A stretch of 51,346 nt of DNA, from contig KZ111182.1 in NCBI GenBank assembly GCA_002077045.2, positions 1-51,346 on the forward strand, read 5' to 3'. The notes under the pieces are model-generated. The model was not told the origin of the DNA, made no database searches, and was given only the letters and a program-made list of their open reading frames with translations. This document shows positions 32,619 through 44,200 of the stretch, piece after piece. The DNA comes from Rachicladosporium sp. CCFEE 5018. Lineage: Eukaryota; Ascomycota; Dothideomycetes; Cladosporiales; Cladosporiaceae. Every line of letters starts with the position of its first letter. The first letter of the stretch is position 1. The translations under genes were made by a program, and so were the position numbers.

Positions 32619-34218
32619 TCAGTAAGTGTACCTGAAGCCCTCCCTTCCCTCAAGCAACACCTTCCCTGCCCTCTGCCTCCGATTCGCAAACCAGAAGCCC
32701 ATCGTGAACAGCCCCACGACTCCTAAGATCACCAAGTGACTCCCAATCGAGATCCACACCGCAGTCACGTACCTCGGCGCCTCCTTCTGCCTAACAATAT
32801 AGCTCCCAGCAATCCCTCCCGCACCGTTGAAGGCCGTGACAGTAGCAGCCGTGAAAGCCCGCTTCCACTGTCCCGCCACGTTATTAGCCTGATACGCCGA
32901 CAACGCGGCCCAATTCGATATATAGGCGCCCGTGGCCAGGTAGACGCCGATGTAGCGTGCTGTGGTGTCGCTAGCGAAGCCCAATAAGCAGAACCCGAGA
33001 ATGAGGCAGAGCGAATTGAAAGCTATGATCGGTCCACGGGTATTGTAGCGATCGCCTATGAAGGACGCGAGGAGGACCGGGATGACGGCGTAGTAGTAGG
33101 CCGGCGCGGACAGGAGGATGGCTTTGTCGGCGGAGAAGCCCATGCCATTCTGAAGGATTATGGGGAGGAAGTAAGACAGCGAGGTTGAAACAAGGTTGAG
33201 AGCGAAGAACAAAATTGCAAATCCGTAGATCTTGATGTCTCCTGCGTGTCGAAGCACAGCTGACCAGGTGAAGGGCTCGGCTTCGACGTCCTTACGATCT
33301 CGCTGGATCCGGGAGACTGCTAATTTCTGCTCCTCGGGCGTGAGGAAGTGAAAGGACCTGTGGGCGTTCTCGGGGAATTCTATTATCCACCAGCGGGTCA
33401 GAAGGCCAAATATGCAGGTGATGAGGCCTTGGACTAGGAACATGTACTGCCATCCCTTCAATCCGCCGCGACCGTTAAGCTTATTGAGACCGAAGTTGAC
33501 GATGCTGCCAGTCGCGAGGATAATGACTTGACCAGACTGCAGGAAAGCGAAGCGCACCTGTTGCTCTTTGCGTGGGTACCAGGTGGAGATCAATAAGGTG
33601 AGGCCAGGATACACGCCACTTGCACACACGCCAAGCAGGATTCGTAGAGCGATCATCTGTTTCCAGGTCGTGACGAAAGCTGTGCACATCGTGATCAAGC
33701 CGAAAGAGAAAGTGATGATTGGGAACCATATTCGCGGTCCGAACTTGCGTACTGCGATGGTGCTAGGGAGCTGGAACGCTATGCTCGCGATCGTGAAGAT
33801 GAAGATACTGATTGAGTAGCGGTTGCCTGTGAGATCCAAGTCGGCGATCATGGAGGTCACTGAGGCGGAGGAGATGACGCCGCTATCAAGTAAATTGAGC
33901 GAGCACAGAACTCCCTACTCGTTTCATTAGAATCAAGAGTGCCTCGTAGCGTTTCCAAGTTCGTCGGATAACGTGATATGAAGAAGAAGAACGGAGATAT
34001 GGCGAACAACTCACGGCAATGGTGCAGAGCCTGAGGTCGACCTTGAGGCGGAGCCGTCGCTCAAGCGCCTTCTCGTCATCTGTCAAGTCTTCGTGACGGT
34101 CGTCGTCTTCATCGATTGAGCTGTTGCGTTCGTCGGTATGGCCATTGGCAACTCCCTTCGTCGGCGATGGCGGTGGCGATGGCACCAACGGCTCCGAGTG
34201 TGAGTTGTCTGCCATCAT
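32619..34218 (-). CDS. MFS transporter, anion:cation symporter / allantoate permease type
   Basis: Two exons, 34218-34015 and 33914-32619, joined across a 100-nt intron (GTGAGT..CGAGTAG) to read LRLCTIA|GVLCSLNLLDSGVISSASV, giving 499 aa. The cytosolic N-terminus (DDEKALERRLRLKVDLRLCT) is the usual Dal5/Tna1-type lead-in with the VDLR motif. Twelve membrane segments are visible. The family signatures RILLGVCASGVYPGLTLLIS, TWYPRKEQQVRFA and GWQYMFLVQG are intact, and the central loop has the characteristic WWIIEFPENAHRSFHFLTPEE. The second half has AYQANNVAGQWKRAFTAA. The family covers allantoate, nicotinate, pantothenate and other anionic substrates, so the exact substrate is unknown. It converges with the upstream APC permease; co-function is speculative. 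Confidence 0.92.
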
Positions 34219-34809
34219 GGATCACAGATGTCGCTGGACTGGATAACGGTGGCTTTGACAGCCTCGATGGAGTCGTCACATGGTGTATGAGACGTGAGTC
34301 AAAGTAGCAATAGTTCTTGCCGTATCGACGTTCCGTGGAGTGGGGCAAACTTCTTGGTGGACACAAAGTGCATCCATCCGAATCACGAGATGTGTAGTTG
34401 TGCGATGTCGCACCGAAATCACTCAAGGAACCCAAAGTCGACGTGATCAAGATGTGTGGCTCGTTTGGCTACAAAGTAGCTGCAACCACCACATGTCTGA
34501 GCACCATTATCTACATCATCTCCAACATGCATTCGTCGAGTCGTCCTCTCACATCGTCCGTCATTTAAAGCCATATACAATGCATCCATAAACAGTCATA
34601 AAGTCCATAAGTTCATGCCTTCCTAAACATCAAGTCGTAAGTATGCCGTCCACGTCGTCGTTTTCCATGCTGGGTATCGCTCGATCGCTCGTCTTCGTGT
34701 AATCTCCCATCCTCCATACATGCATGCAGTCTCTCGTCGTTCCAGGACGTGTACAAAGGAAAAAATATGTTATAGCCGAAATCGTCAATTTGTTCAAGTC
34801 GAGACCAAA
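34219..34809. other. Intergenic, MFS upstream and bZIP 3' region
   Basis: About 590 bases. A 15-base string at 34474-34488 resembles the start of the 20.2/20.5-kb repeats with one mismatch but lacks the hairpins. No gene seen. Confidence 0.45.
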
Positions 34810-36860
34810 TCATGACTCGACCTTGTGTGCCATCTCCCGATCTCTCCTCTCCCTATCCCCGACCATCTCTCGGAATTGTCTTACGACATGCGCGGGAATC
34901 TGATCGAATAGCAGACTTCGTGTCCAGACTTGCGCTTGACTGCCATCGGCAGCTGTAGGCTGTACGAGTGCGTCGGCTAGCGTCCGTCGCTGTGTTGTTG
35001 GCTGATGATCTGACAGATCGTACTCCACGTCTTCACCCGATAGAGCAGCGTACTGCGCCGGCGTCAGAGCGAAAGCCGCGTCAATCTCTTGCTGCTTTGA
35101 CGGGGTGATGAGGCGGTGCTGCAGATTGTCCAGTCCACTCGTGGGAGAATGCGAAGGGAAGGGCTCATGGTGCTGAGGATGCGATGGCGCGCTAGGATTG
35201 TGTCGGCTTGAAGGGACAGCACCTGCATTCGCTTCTTGCAGCAGATTGTTTAGCACCGCTGGCGCCGCAGCACGCACCTCGGAGGTGATCGGTAGATCTG
35301 AAGTAGATGTGGTGGGCGGTCTGGAAGCGACGAAGGCGCCGCAAAGGAGGAGCATGAAGAGCAGGCCAGACGCGAGAGGCTGCTGAGCATCGTCCGCTGT
35401 ATTCTTCGTCAGAGGCACGATCGTACTCGACGAAGCCTTCTTCTCGACCACAGGGTGTTGCCTAGCGGACTGCTCGATCGATGCATCAAAGCCGAAGTCC
35501 GAGTTGCTTCCGTGCAGATCATCAAATCCACCGAAATCCCACTCATGATGCCCGATACTCATAGCCTCCATCTCAGCATTAAAGTCCGTGAACCCAGTAC
35601 TACTAGGCGCAGCAGACATCATTGGCGCAGGACCAGCCTCAATTTGCTCAGTGAGCGCCATCAGACGCCTGCGCAAGCTTGACGTCTCCTCATTGTGTCT
35701 CATCTCCATATCCCTCTTCTCTAGGTGCATGCTGTCGATGATATGATCCGCTTCCTGTCTGCGGTGGATCAGGATTTGACGGTCGTGAAGGAGCTGGTCA
35801 CGCTCGACGCTGAGGTCTGCGACTTGTTGTTCGAGCATCTGCATTGTGTTCGAGTAGCTCTTCTCGCGTCCTTCGAGGTCTTCGGTGTGCTTCTTCTTGC
35901 GTTGTCGTGATGCGAGGCTACAGGCATGTCAGTGACTGCAGTACAGGACAAAGTCAACAGGCAAACATACGCAGCCTCGCGGTTCCTCAATAACCGTTTC
36001 TGCTGCTTCAGCTCTTTCAACATATCTTCGTCTTTCGTCTTCTCAATGAGATCATCAATAGTATGAATATTTCGCTCCTGCGGAATGTCGATGCGGCCAT
36101 TCTTCTTCCGAATGCCATCTCGTCGTTGGAAGTCTACCATAGTCCTAGGTGGGCTGTTTGGTCGCATACGCTTCAGCACGGGTCGGGCATCCCGTTCCTG
36201 CTGCGCCATGCCCATCCAGTCTTGATGCGAGTGTGGCGACATCGGTGTCTGGACTTGCGGTGCCGGGATAAAGTTCGGCTCTGGTGGTGGAGGGCCGCTG
36301 AATATTGGCTGTGCTGGTGGTGGAGCATGATAGCTGGCATGCGCGCTGCCACTTCGATGCATGAACGGCGCACCCTCGATGACTCGAGGCTGAGGCACAT
36401 CAAACCCAGGCGCCGGCGTAGCATGCCCACTCCCATGCGGCACCGACCACGAGCCATGATGAGGTTGCTGCTGCGAATACACGGGCACATTCGACACACT
36501 ATGGTGCCTCACGAACCCGTTCGTATCCTCGTGATACTGGCCTACAAACCCAGCAGGTGATGTTTGCTCTACCACAGGCAGCCCGCCATGATATGTCGAG
36601 TCCCAAGTATGCGGGTCCGCAGGTGACAGCACACCAGATGAGGTGGCGAAAGAGTCCTTCCGGTACTGATGCATTGGACCTTGCATGAGATCGGCGGCCG
36701 AGTCGAAGCCAGCAGCCGGGTCCAGAAGCTCGTCCTCGTCAAGCGTAGTGTAAGCCCGTTTAGGCTCGAGATGGTAATGTGCGTGATGAGATGAATTGTT
36801 GGGCAGATCCGCAGAAGTGTGCTTGTAGGCGAATTTCCGTCGTGCGCCGGCCTGGGCCAT
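34810..36860 (-). CDS. bZIP transcription factor with a possible transmembrane segment
   Basis: Two exons, 36860-35971 and 35917-34810, joined over a 53-nt intron (GTATGT, branch CACTGAC, TGTAG), giving 665 aa. The intron interrupts the basic region; splicing yields LKQQKRLLRNREAALASRQRKKKHTEDLE, with the N-x7-R bZIP core (NREAALASR, ~res 290-310), followed by a leucine-zipper/coiled coil (YSNTMQMLEQQVADLSVERD, to ~res 385). The N-terminal 250 residues are His/Pro/Gln-rich and disordered. At ~res 478-495 lies LASGLLFMLLLCGAFVAS, an uncharged hydrophobic stretch flanked by polar sequence, then a ~170-residue C-terminal region. This order (bZIP, then hydrophobic segment, then C-terminal part) resembles membrane-tethered bZIPs such as ATF6/CREB3. 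The start is ATG 36860 (MAQAGARRKFAYKHT). Targets unknown. Confidence 0.88.
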
Positions 36861-38781
36861 TGCCAGGCAGGGGTGCGTGTGAAAGCCGGTTCTTGAGATT
36901 CGCGACACTCGTCACAAACGGTGTGCAAGTGAGGTCGGATGCTCGAAGCGGTGTGGATAGGCGGCTGGATTCGGAAGGGTGCGAATGCCGGCTGCACGCT
37001 GCCTTACCGCGCCAGCGACATCCTGACTTTGCTGTGGTAGACTAGGTTATGGATAGCGGTGTCGAGCGGACGCGAGGATCGGCGCGTGAACAGTAGTCGA
37101 GTCGTGTTGATTGCTGCTTGTTGTCGATCAGATGTCGACTTTCGCACGAGATGCTCACGGCAACAGCGGGGTCCAGAACTTTGGGTTACGGCGAGACGAC
37201 AATCAGTGCTTCTTGAGGAAGAGCGTGAAAAGCGCAGACAGGGTCACGCCGGCTCTGATAAACACACGAGAGTCATGACATGCCCTCGAATGCGAAGCAA
37301 AGCAAGAACTCGAGTATCATGTCATCAGCGGACTTGCGAGGCTAGAGCAGAGCCCGACGTCTGCGGTGCAGCAATACCCAATCCTCACGCGGGCAGAGCT
37401 TATTTGCTTGGCTGTGAGGAGCGGGCGGGCAGGAAACGGAGCCTGAAGTGTCGGGTATCGCTGCAGCAGCATGCATGAGCTAGGCGCACATGGTTGGCTG
37501 CCGTGCGCTCTCGTGCATACAGGTGCCCGATCCGTCCGTGTTTCACTGGAGAAGCAAGTTCCGGGGTCTTGCTGCCCACGAGGCGGAGATGCTTTCAGCA
37601 AGCCATGAGATAGGTACATGAGCCGTGATATCCCAATGGTATCGAGATCGTGAGGCGCTGATGGCATGTTCTGCGGATGCCGATGTTTGCGAAGCCGAGT
37701 TGCTCACGCGCCGACAGTGACACCGAGATCTCGCACGCGCAAGGCTGTCTCGAATACGCACCTTGTGACACCGCTCGCGTGTGCCCTGTGATTTGAGCAC
37801 ACCATCGATTGCCATGCGATACTGATAGTGGGAGACACGTGAGGTCAGCGACTGCCATGAAAGAACAATGGTAGCCTAAGCGATCTGACTTCCCTCTCCC
37901 GGCGGGCCCGAGCGCCCATGAGCTTATATACATGTACTCAGCGATGCCCAACCTGAAGGCACTGTGAGAGATGCGATCATTGCGCTTCAAGTAGGCAGCG
38001 TTGCACACCCTATCGTGCAGCTCTGCAGCTCACCGCTGATTCCATGAGAAGGAATAAGCTATAGATGAAGTGACGGACAAGAAGACACTCAATCGTTCTG
38101 GCCGCTTGTCATACAGGTATTGTTCGTGCGGCAGCGCCTTTGAGTGTAAAGCTCGATGCTTCGCCTTGCAAAGGCTTCATAGCTACATTACTTTTCATTA
38201 GAATTGACGGCAGTACTTCTACACCCGTTTGTAGTAAAGTTCGACTGCCGTCCAGGCTCGGCTAACAGTTCCACCCTGAGGCAGTACGCTCGTCTCACCC
38301 GTACCTGCAGCCTCGCGCCATTCATTGGCGACTGCTTGTCCGTTTGACGGACCTGCATCGTGCTGTCGTGAGCACGCAGCTGGCCATGAAGCGGTACGTA
38401 CCACTTCTGGCCCCCACTCAAGCTCACAGTTTGAGCTGCAGTGTTGCCCAAGCTGTGCGATGTGATTGTGAGTCAGCTTGTTGCATCGAAGATGGCCCTT
38501 ACGAGAGTTCGCTTGTTTCTAGTACTTGTGAGTGCCGTTCTCGGAATCCGTTGTGGCATTTTAGACAGATGCAGGCTTTGATTCGGTGATTGTTGGCATA
38601 ATCTTGAGCGATATGAGCATTCTCGCCTTATGTCCCGTCGTATTCGAGCGCGAGTCGCTCCCGATTGTAGCTTGATCAGATCGCAGCCTCGTTAGGGCGC
38701 ATTCAGTGTGGTGTGATGCGCCGTAGGGTCAGTCTTGCGCTGCTCTGCGAGAGGACTGATATCTTAGGGTATTGTCCATGC
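36861..38781. other. Large intergenic region between bZIP start and NSA2 stop
   Basis: About 1.9 kb, the longest gene-free stretch. Presumably a long bZIP promoter/leader plus the NSA2 3' end. Short ORFs are not protein-like. The one clear structure is the hairpin at 38206-38252, and a smaller GCCTT..AAGGC palindrome lies near 38163-38175. Confidence 0.5.
38206..38252. repeat. Long imperfect hairpin (18 bp)
   Basis: GACGGCAGT (38206-38214) is the exact reverse complement of ACTGCCGTC (38244-38252). Inside, ACTTCTACA (38215-38223) pairs fully with 38230-38240 (bulge of two bases), and a TCG bulge sits at 38241-38243, leaving a CCCGTT loop. All 18 bases of the left arm pair. It could be a structured RNA, a small-RNA precursor or a transposon relic. 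Confidence 0.6.
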
Positions 38782-39623
38782 TTAAACGAGGAGCACACTG
38801 CAGAATCCATCAGTAGCGCACTCATCTTCTCACGGCGCAGCAGGCAGACTCACGCATTTACACACCCATCATTCTCACAGTTGTTCGTAATCTGCGCCCA
38901 CCGTCCCCACACCACTTTGCCACCTGCTGTCACCAATCCCAATTCACTAACATTGACCTCAATAATCGTTCCTTTCGTCAGCACACCCAACTGCGTATAC
39001 ATCGGATTCTGCGGGTTCTTCTTCACGCTTATGATAGGCAGCTGCACAGTCACACCCAACTCCGGATGCGTGACATTGCACTTCTTGTATCGTAAACCCA
39101 TGGGTCGGATGAAGCGCTCGTATTTCACCGGGCGACGAGTGAAGTCTGGGCCGACGAAAGTAGGCTTTGTGATCATGCGTTTCCAGGACTTTTTCGCAGT
39201 CTTTTTGCCGGTCTTGACGACTTTAAACATTTCCTCCTCAGCTATGCCGCGGACCTTTGGCAGTGGCACAGAGAACTTCGCAGCCTTCTCGTTCCGCTTG
39301 TTCTTGATCGCTGAGCTGAGAGCCTTCGCGTTGCCTTGATTACTGCGATCAAGCAAGTATGAAGGCAGAGGTGTCGTAGACGGTGCAGCAGGCTCGTTGG
39401 ACTTCACATTCTTCTCCTCTTGTTGCCGGATCTGCTTCTTCATCTGGATCTTCTCCTTCCGTCGTGTCTCCTGGTAGAGCTTCGCGCGCAGACCGCGGTA
39501 ATTCTGGGCCTTCTTCGAGGCATGATGGCCTTCGCGGGCGGTGCGTTTTCGGGTGCGTTCCTCATGATCGAGACGCTTGCCATGCTGCTTGGTGAAGCGC
39601 TCGATGTACTCATTCTGAGGCAT
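38782..39623 (-). CDS. NSA2: Ribosome biogenesis protein NSA2
   Basis: Nsa2 is a pre-60S assembly factor needed for 27S pre-rRNA processing. Start ATG 39623 (MPQNEYIERFTKQHGKRLDH) is canonical. Exon 1 runs 39623-38854. A 56-nt intron (GTGAGT..CTGCAG) leads to a 16-nt exon, 38797-38782, which encodes the conserved end VLLV, so the protein finishes NDGCVNAVLLV. Total 261 aa, the same length as yeast Nsa2. The basic N-terminal half (RKRTAREGHHASKKAQNYRG) and the eS8-like C-terminal half (VQLPIISVKKNPQNPMYTQL; GTIIEVNVSELGLVTAGGKV) are both clear. Without splicing, the frame ends at the stop just after NDGCVNA, four residues short. Shares a 182-base divergent promoter with the bL21m gene. Confidence 0.96.
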
Positions 39624-39805
39624 CTTGGGCTGTGTAAGTGCTGGATTGTGGTGGAGGGAATGATCGTAGGATAGCGAGTTCTGCGGCAAATGCAAGTCTC
39701 GAACGTGAAATCTTGGCGCTTTGACTTTCTGGCGGGAGGACCCGTTTGAGATTAGGACCTTGAGCAGGTGCATTGGAGACATCTTCCCAGCATCATCACA
39801 ACATC

Positions 39806-40573
39806 ATGGCGGCATCTCTGCTCCACATCGTCAAGCGCTCGACGCTCTCCTCTCGCGGTAGTCTCCCACCGACTTTCCTCCTCCCCTGGACCGCAACCCT
39901 CAGCACCGCAACCCACTCCACCACCCCCGATCTCCCACCCTCAAGCCTCCTTACCCAGAAGACCGCTCAAGCCGCTGCCCCGCCTCCTCTCATATCTACC
40001 ACAACCAACCAATTGCCCTCTCCACCCACTTTCGCCCCGCGCGAAGCATCTCCCTCACTCACTACCCTCCTTCCCGCCCTCCGCGCCCAAACGCCCCACT
40101 ACATCCAAGCTCACATCCACGGGAAACCCTACCTCCTCACACCCGGCGACACCCTGCGCCTTCCATTCCGCATGCCTGGTGTAGAACCCGGAGACATCCT
40201 ACGGCTAGACCGCGCAACACTCTACGGCTCTAGAGATTACACGCTCAAACCGCCGGCGCCGACGCCGATGCTGCGGAGCCCGGCTTCTGCGTTTGGGGAG
40301 AAGGTGGAGCGAGAAGACGGAGTCGGGATGGTGGCCGGGGGAGGTGCACCACATTTCATTCCGCACATCGCGAAAGGAAAAGTGACGTATCTGGACGAAG
40401 GGTTGTTTGTTTGCAGAGCTGTGGTTGTGGGTGTTGAGAGTGAGCCGATGAGGATCATGGAGAAGACTAAGCGGAGGCAAAGGCATGTCAAGCGGGTGAA
40501 GAGTAAGGGCGCTTTTACCATACTCAGGATCAGGGAGGTGAGGTTGAGGGGAGAGGGCGAAGGAGAGGAGTGA
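39806..40573 (+). CDS. MRPL49: Mitochondrial large-subunit ribosomal protein bL21m
   Basis: 255 aa in one exon from ATG 39806 (MAASLLHIVKRSTLSSRG). The N-terminal ~50 residues are rich in Arg/Ser/Thr/Ala without acidic residues, a mitochondrial targeting presequence, followed by a low-complexity Pro-rich stretch. The bL21 domain is split: HYIQAHIHGKPYLLTPGDTL and PGVEPGDILRLDRATLYGSR (~res 90-145), then after an insertion FVCRAVVVGVESEPMRIMEK and TKRRQRHVKRVKSKGAFTIL-RI (~205-245), the rRNA-binding C-terminal motif. It acts in mitochondrial translation. Divergent from NSA2, so a cytosolic ribosome assembly factor and a mitochondrial ribosomal protein share an intergenic promoter. Confidence 0.9.
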   Translation: MAASLLHIVKRSTLSSRGSLPPTFLLPWTATLSTATHSTTPDLPPSSLLTQKTAQAAAPPPLISTTTNQLPSPPTFAPREASPSLTTLLPALRAQTPHYIQAHIHGKPYLLTPGDTLRLPFRMPGVEPGDILRLDRATLYGSRDYTLKPPAPTPMLRSPASAFGEKVEREDGVGMVAGGGAPHFIPHIAKGKVTYLDEGLFVCRAVVVGVESEPMRIMEKTKRRQRHVKRVKSKGAFTILRIREVRLRGEGEGEE

Positions 40574-41210
40574 TGGCATAGGAACATTGTGTAGCGTGGC
40601 CAGAACAGGGAAAGTCGTGGAGATGGCCGAGACAAGACAGTGAGGAGATGATGGACCAAGCCAGAGGGCTGGAGGTCGCTCGCGGCAACCGCGGCTGGCT
40701 GACGGCCGAAACAGCCGGCGGTGGGTTTCAAAAGACATCGAGTCTGTGTGTTGTGTTGCGGTACAGGACGAAAGACTCCTCAATGAGCCTACCCGCGCAC
40801 GTTGTCTAGGTCGTGGAGCGCACCTAAAACGCATCAAGCAGTCAGCCGCGACAGTACTGCGAGACCGTTCGCGAGCTAGATTTACCCAACGCCGAGAGAT
40901 GCAGCGTGCGCCGCGATGCAAGCGCGCGTGCTTGTAGAATATGTATGACTACCTTAGATCGCATATATCAACGATATGACTACAATCTCGATAGGCTACG
41001 ACCGTGTAATCGTAATCATTCGGATGCTATGCTACTATAGTACAATTCAGTCTATGGCTCTTCATCGTACAAGCCAGAGCGGAAATGCTCGCTACATTCT
41101 GCTGTCGCCTTCCCACAAATGCCGATGCCCACGCTGAATGCCGCCAGCGCCATGCTCATGCTCACAATCCCATTTTTCTCACTCATATCCACAAGCTGCT
41201 CAAAGGCATA
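40574..41210. other. Intergenic between convergent bL21m and kinase genes
   Basis: About 640 bases. An AT-rich stretch at ~40935-41060 with repeated TATGACTAC / GATATGACTACAA strings probably holds 3' end signals. No gene seen. Confidence 0.45.
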
Positions 41211-44200
41211 CTACACCATCTCGGTCTTCGCAAGCTTGAACGGCTCGCCAAGAGCTTCCCTCTTCTCCGTCTTAGCTGAATCTGCGTGCCCACCAAACGC
41301 AGCGATCTCGCGCGAAAATTGCTTTCCCTCCTCCCCAGCACCTTTCCCGGCATCCGCGCGAATCTCCTTGAAAGTCTCCTCACCGACGGGTCTACCGGCT
41401 TTGCCTTCGCCCTGATGCAGCTCAACCACAAAGCTCAGTCCAGGCTTACCCTTCGATTCCTTGAGAATCTCAATCACGTCGCCGGTGTAGATCCGCCCGT
41501 AGTAGTACGTCCCATCGGCTTCGGGTCTGTGGAGCGGGATGCCGTTGACGCGGAGGCCGGTGCGTGATTCGGTCGAGAGCATGCAGTGCAGATTGGGGAG
41601 TTTAGTCCAGGCATCTGGGTCTGTGGAATCGGCAGCGTAGGAGAGCTTGTTGGCAGGTTTGGGAGGCGGAGCATGCCACTTGAAGATCATCGCGCGCTTC
41701 GACACACGCACGTCTTCGCGATGAGGGTAGACGTGTGAGTTGTTCAGGGCGCGACCCCAGTGCGCTTCCTGGGTTGTGAGGATCAGGGGCTCGGTATAGA
41801 AGCTGCCTGGCAACGGGATGAGTTTGCCGAGTCGAGGTGGCGGCTTGCGAAACTGTGACTGAGGGAGCGGAGGCGAAGTATCTTCGGCGACGTCTTCCTG
41901 GGTTGTCTCGGAACTTGCAGAGGCACCTTCAAGGTAGCTGATCTGTTCTGGTTTCACATCTTCGGTCTTGACTTCGTCTAGAGACTTCGAGGAGACGAGA
42001 TAGCGAGGTTGGACTAGGAAGTCGTGCCCGCTAGCCCGTGATGCGTACTCCAAGTTATGCGTATTGGGATCACTGGAGTCGTAGAATATCGAGGGTGGGA
42101 ACTCCATCTGTATCTGTCGGCTGAATACTCGCTGTGGTGTAGGTCTAGGAGGACTGAAGGCTTTGGGCTGTACGGGACGTGGTGTAATCTCGTTTGGTGT
42201 ATGCTGCTCGATTTCCTGCACCGGTGTCGTGGGCTCGTTGACTTCGCCACCAGGTGAGCTCCCAGAGTGGTTCGGCGAGTCCATGTGCAAGTCGCGTACC
42301 ATGGACTCTGCGCCCATCAGGCTGGCTGATGCCACTGCACTGTCTTCCTGTGCGTGAACGGCACTGTGATGAGAGCCGCCCGAACTAGAGCTTCGGCTCT
42401 CCATGGAGTCCAATGCTGGATGCTGCCGATTGCCGAAAACGCTAGAGCTGTCAAGTGCAGACTGACTGATCTCACCGAACAGCTTGGGTTGCGCCGGCAA
42501 TGCGGCAGTAGCTGCGGCAGGCGCTGCTTGATTCATGATGGGGATCTGGTCGAACAGCACCTCCGGACTGGAGCCAATGAGTGAGCCTTCTCGATCACGG
42601 TACGCGAAAGCCTCCGACTTGAAGCGTTTCGATTGCCTCGGATCGAAGAACTGGATGTCGCCGGAGTGCAAACTGACTTCGCTCGCTTCGTCATCCTCTT
42701 GTTCGCCAATACTGAGCTGCGACATATCCGGCTGTTCGACAAGCTCGAATTCATGCTCTTCATCAATGACCGCAAGGCCATCAGCGAAGTCTGACGCACC
42801 CTCAATAAGAACGCGCTCGTCGCCAAACCAAGGATGATTCAAACAGTACGCCGGCGTCGGTCGAGTTGCGGGATCGGTGTTCAGCATCTCCATCAGTAAG
42901 GCAACAGCGTAATCCGATACCCCTTGCTTCGTCAAGTCCGTCGGGTCAAGTGGCGTCATCATTATCTTATCGAACATGCCTTTGCCGGTGTTATCGGCAA
43001 CGCCCTCGAACGGAGGCTTGACGCAGAGCGAGAACCACAGCACCGCGCCGTATGACCATACATCGACGGACTGGCTGTAGCTATGGAACTTGTTTGTGGG
43101 CGCATTGCGGTTCCAGTGTGGTCGCTTCTTGTTGCCAGCGACGTGCGCATCATAGTGTGGAAATACCTCGGGAGCACAGTATAGTAGCGTGCCGCAGAAC
43201 GTCTTGAGGAAAGTGTCCTCGTTGTCTTTGACGATCTTGGACAAGCCAAAGTCGGAAAGCTTGATGGTGAAGTTGTCGGGATCAAGGTCAGCGATCAAGA
43301 TGTTGTCAGGCTTGATGTCACGATGCGTAATCTTCTTCTTATGAAGATAGTCCAGCGCATCAAAGACCTGAGCGGACATTTTCCGGCTGAGATCCTCAGG
43401 TATGGGCTCAGGTGGACCAGGATTGCGGTGAAGGTATTGTTGGAGATCACCACATGGTACGAATTCCATGATGATGTAAAGATGGTGTCCGACTTCTTGG
43501 TACTCGACATACTGCACGACGTTCTCGTGCTGTATCGCCTTCATAATCTGCATCTCGTTGTTGACCTTGCGATCAAGCACGCCGTTCTTCATGAAGCGAC
43601 GTTTCTCGAGCTCCTTCGCCGCGTAGAGCTGACCATCGTTCTTGGTAGCGATTTGGTAGACTGTGGCAAAGGCACCTTTGCCTATCTGACCAACCACGTT
43701 ATACTTCTCGCCACCGCTCCAGTGCATGCCAAAGTGCTTGTTGGTCAGACCCATCTTCTGCGGTCCAGAGTGATGGGTCTCATTAGCAGGTCTGAGTCGT
43801 CTTGCGACATCGTTCGGTGCCGCATCTTGTGCCCGAGCGACGGCAAGTGCCATGTTGTGGACATAAGCAATAAGCTTCGATTGATGCTCTTGCTCGTGGC
43901 CCTCCCTGTTCGGAATGCGGACAATGAACTTGACCACTTCCTCTGCCTTTGGCGACAAGATCTGGATGATGGAACCTGGCGTAAGCATCCGCGTTTGCGC
44001 CCGAGCCTGGTCCTTGCTGCGAAGCACCACGTCGTCTACGACAGTACCGTTTGTAGATAGATCCTCCAGCATCAGGGACCCCGACTCGTTGATAAAGATC
44101 CTGAAGTGGACGTTGCTGACTCGCTTGATCGTATCCGTATCAACCACGATATCACAGACCGTAGCGTTCCGCCCGAACACAAAGCCCATGTGCGGCCTCA

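Noticed and set aside
34474..34488. Possible third copy of the 20-kb repeat
   Set aside because: Only 15 bases match (one mismatch) and none of the hairpins follow; probably chance.
37059..37478. 140-codon plus-strand ORF upstream of the bZIP gene
   Set aside because: Arg/Cys-rich, no conserved pattern, no introns or promoter; typical random ORF in GC-rich DNA.
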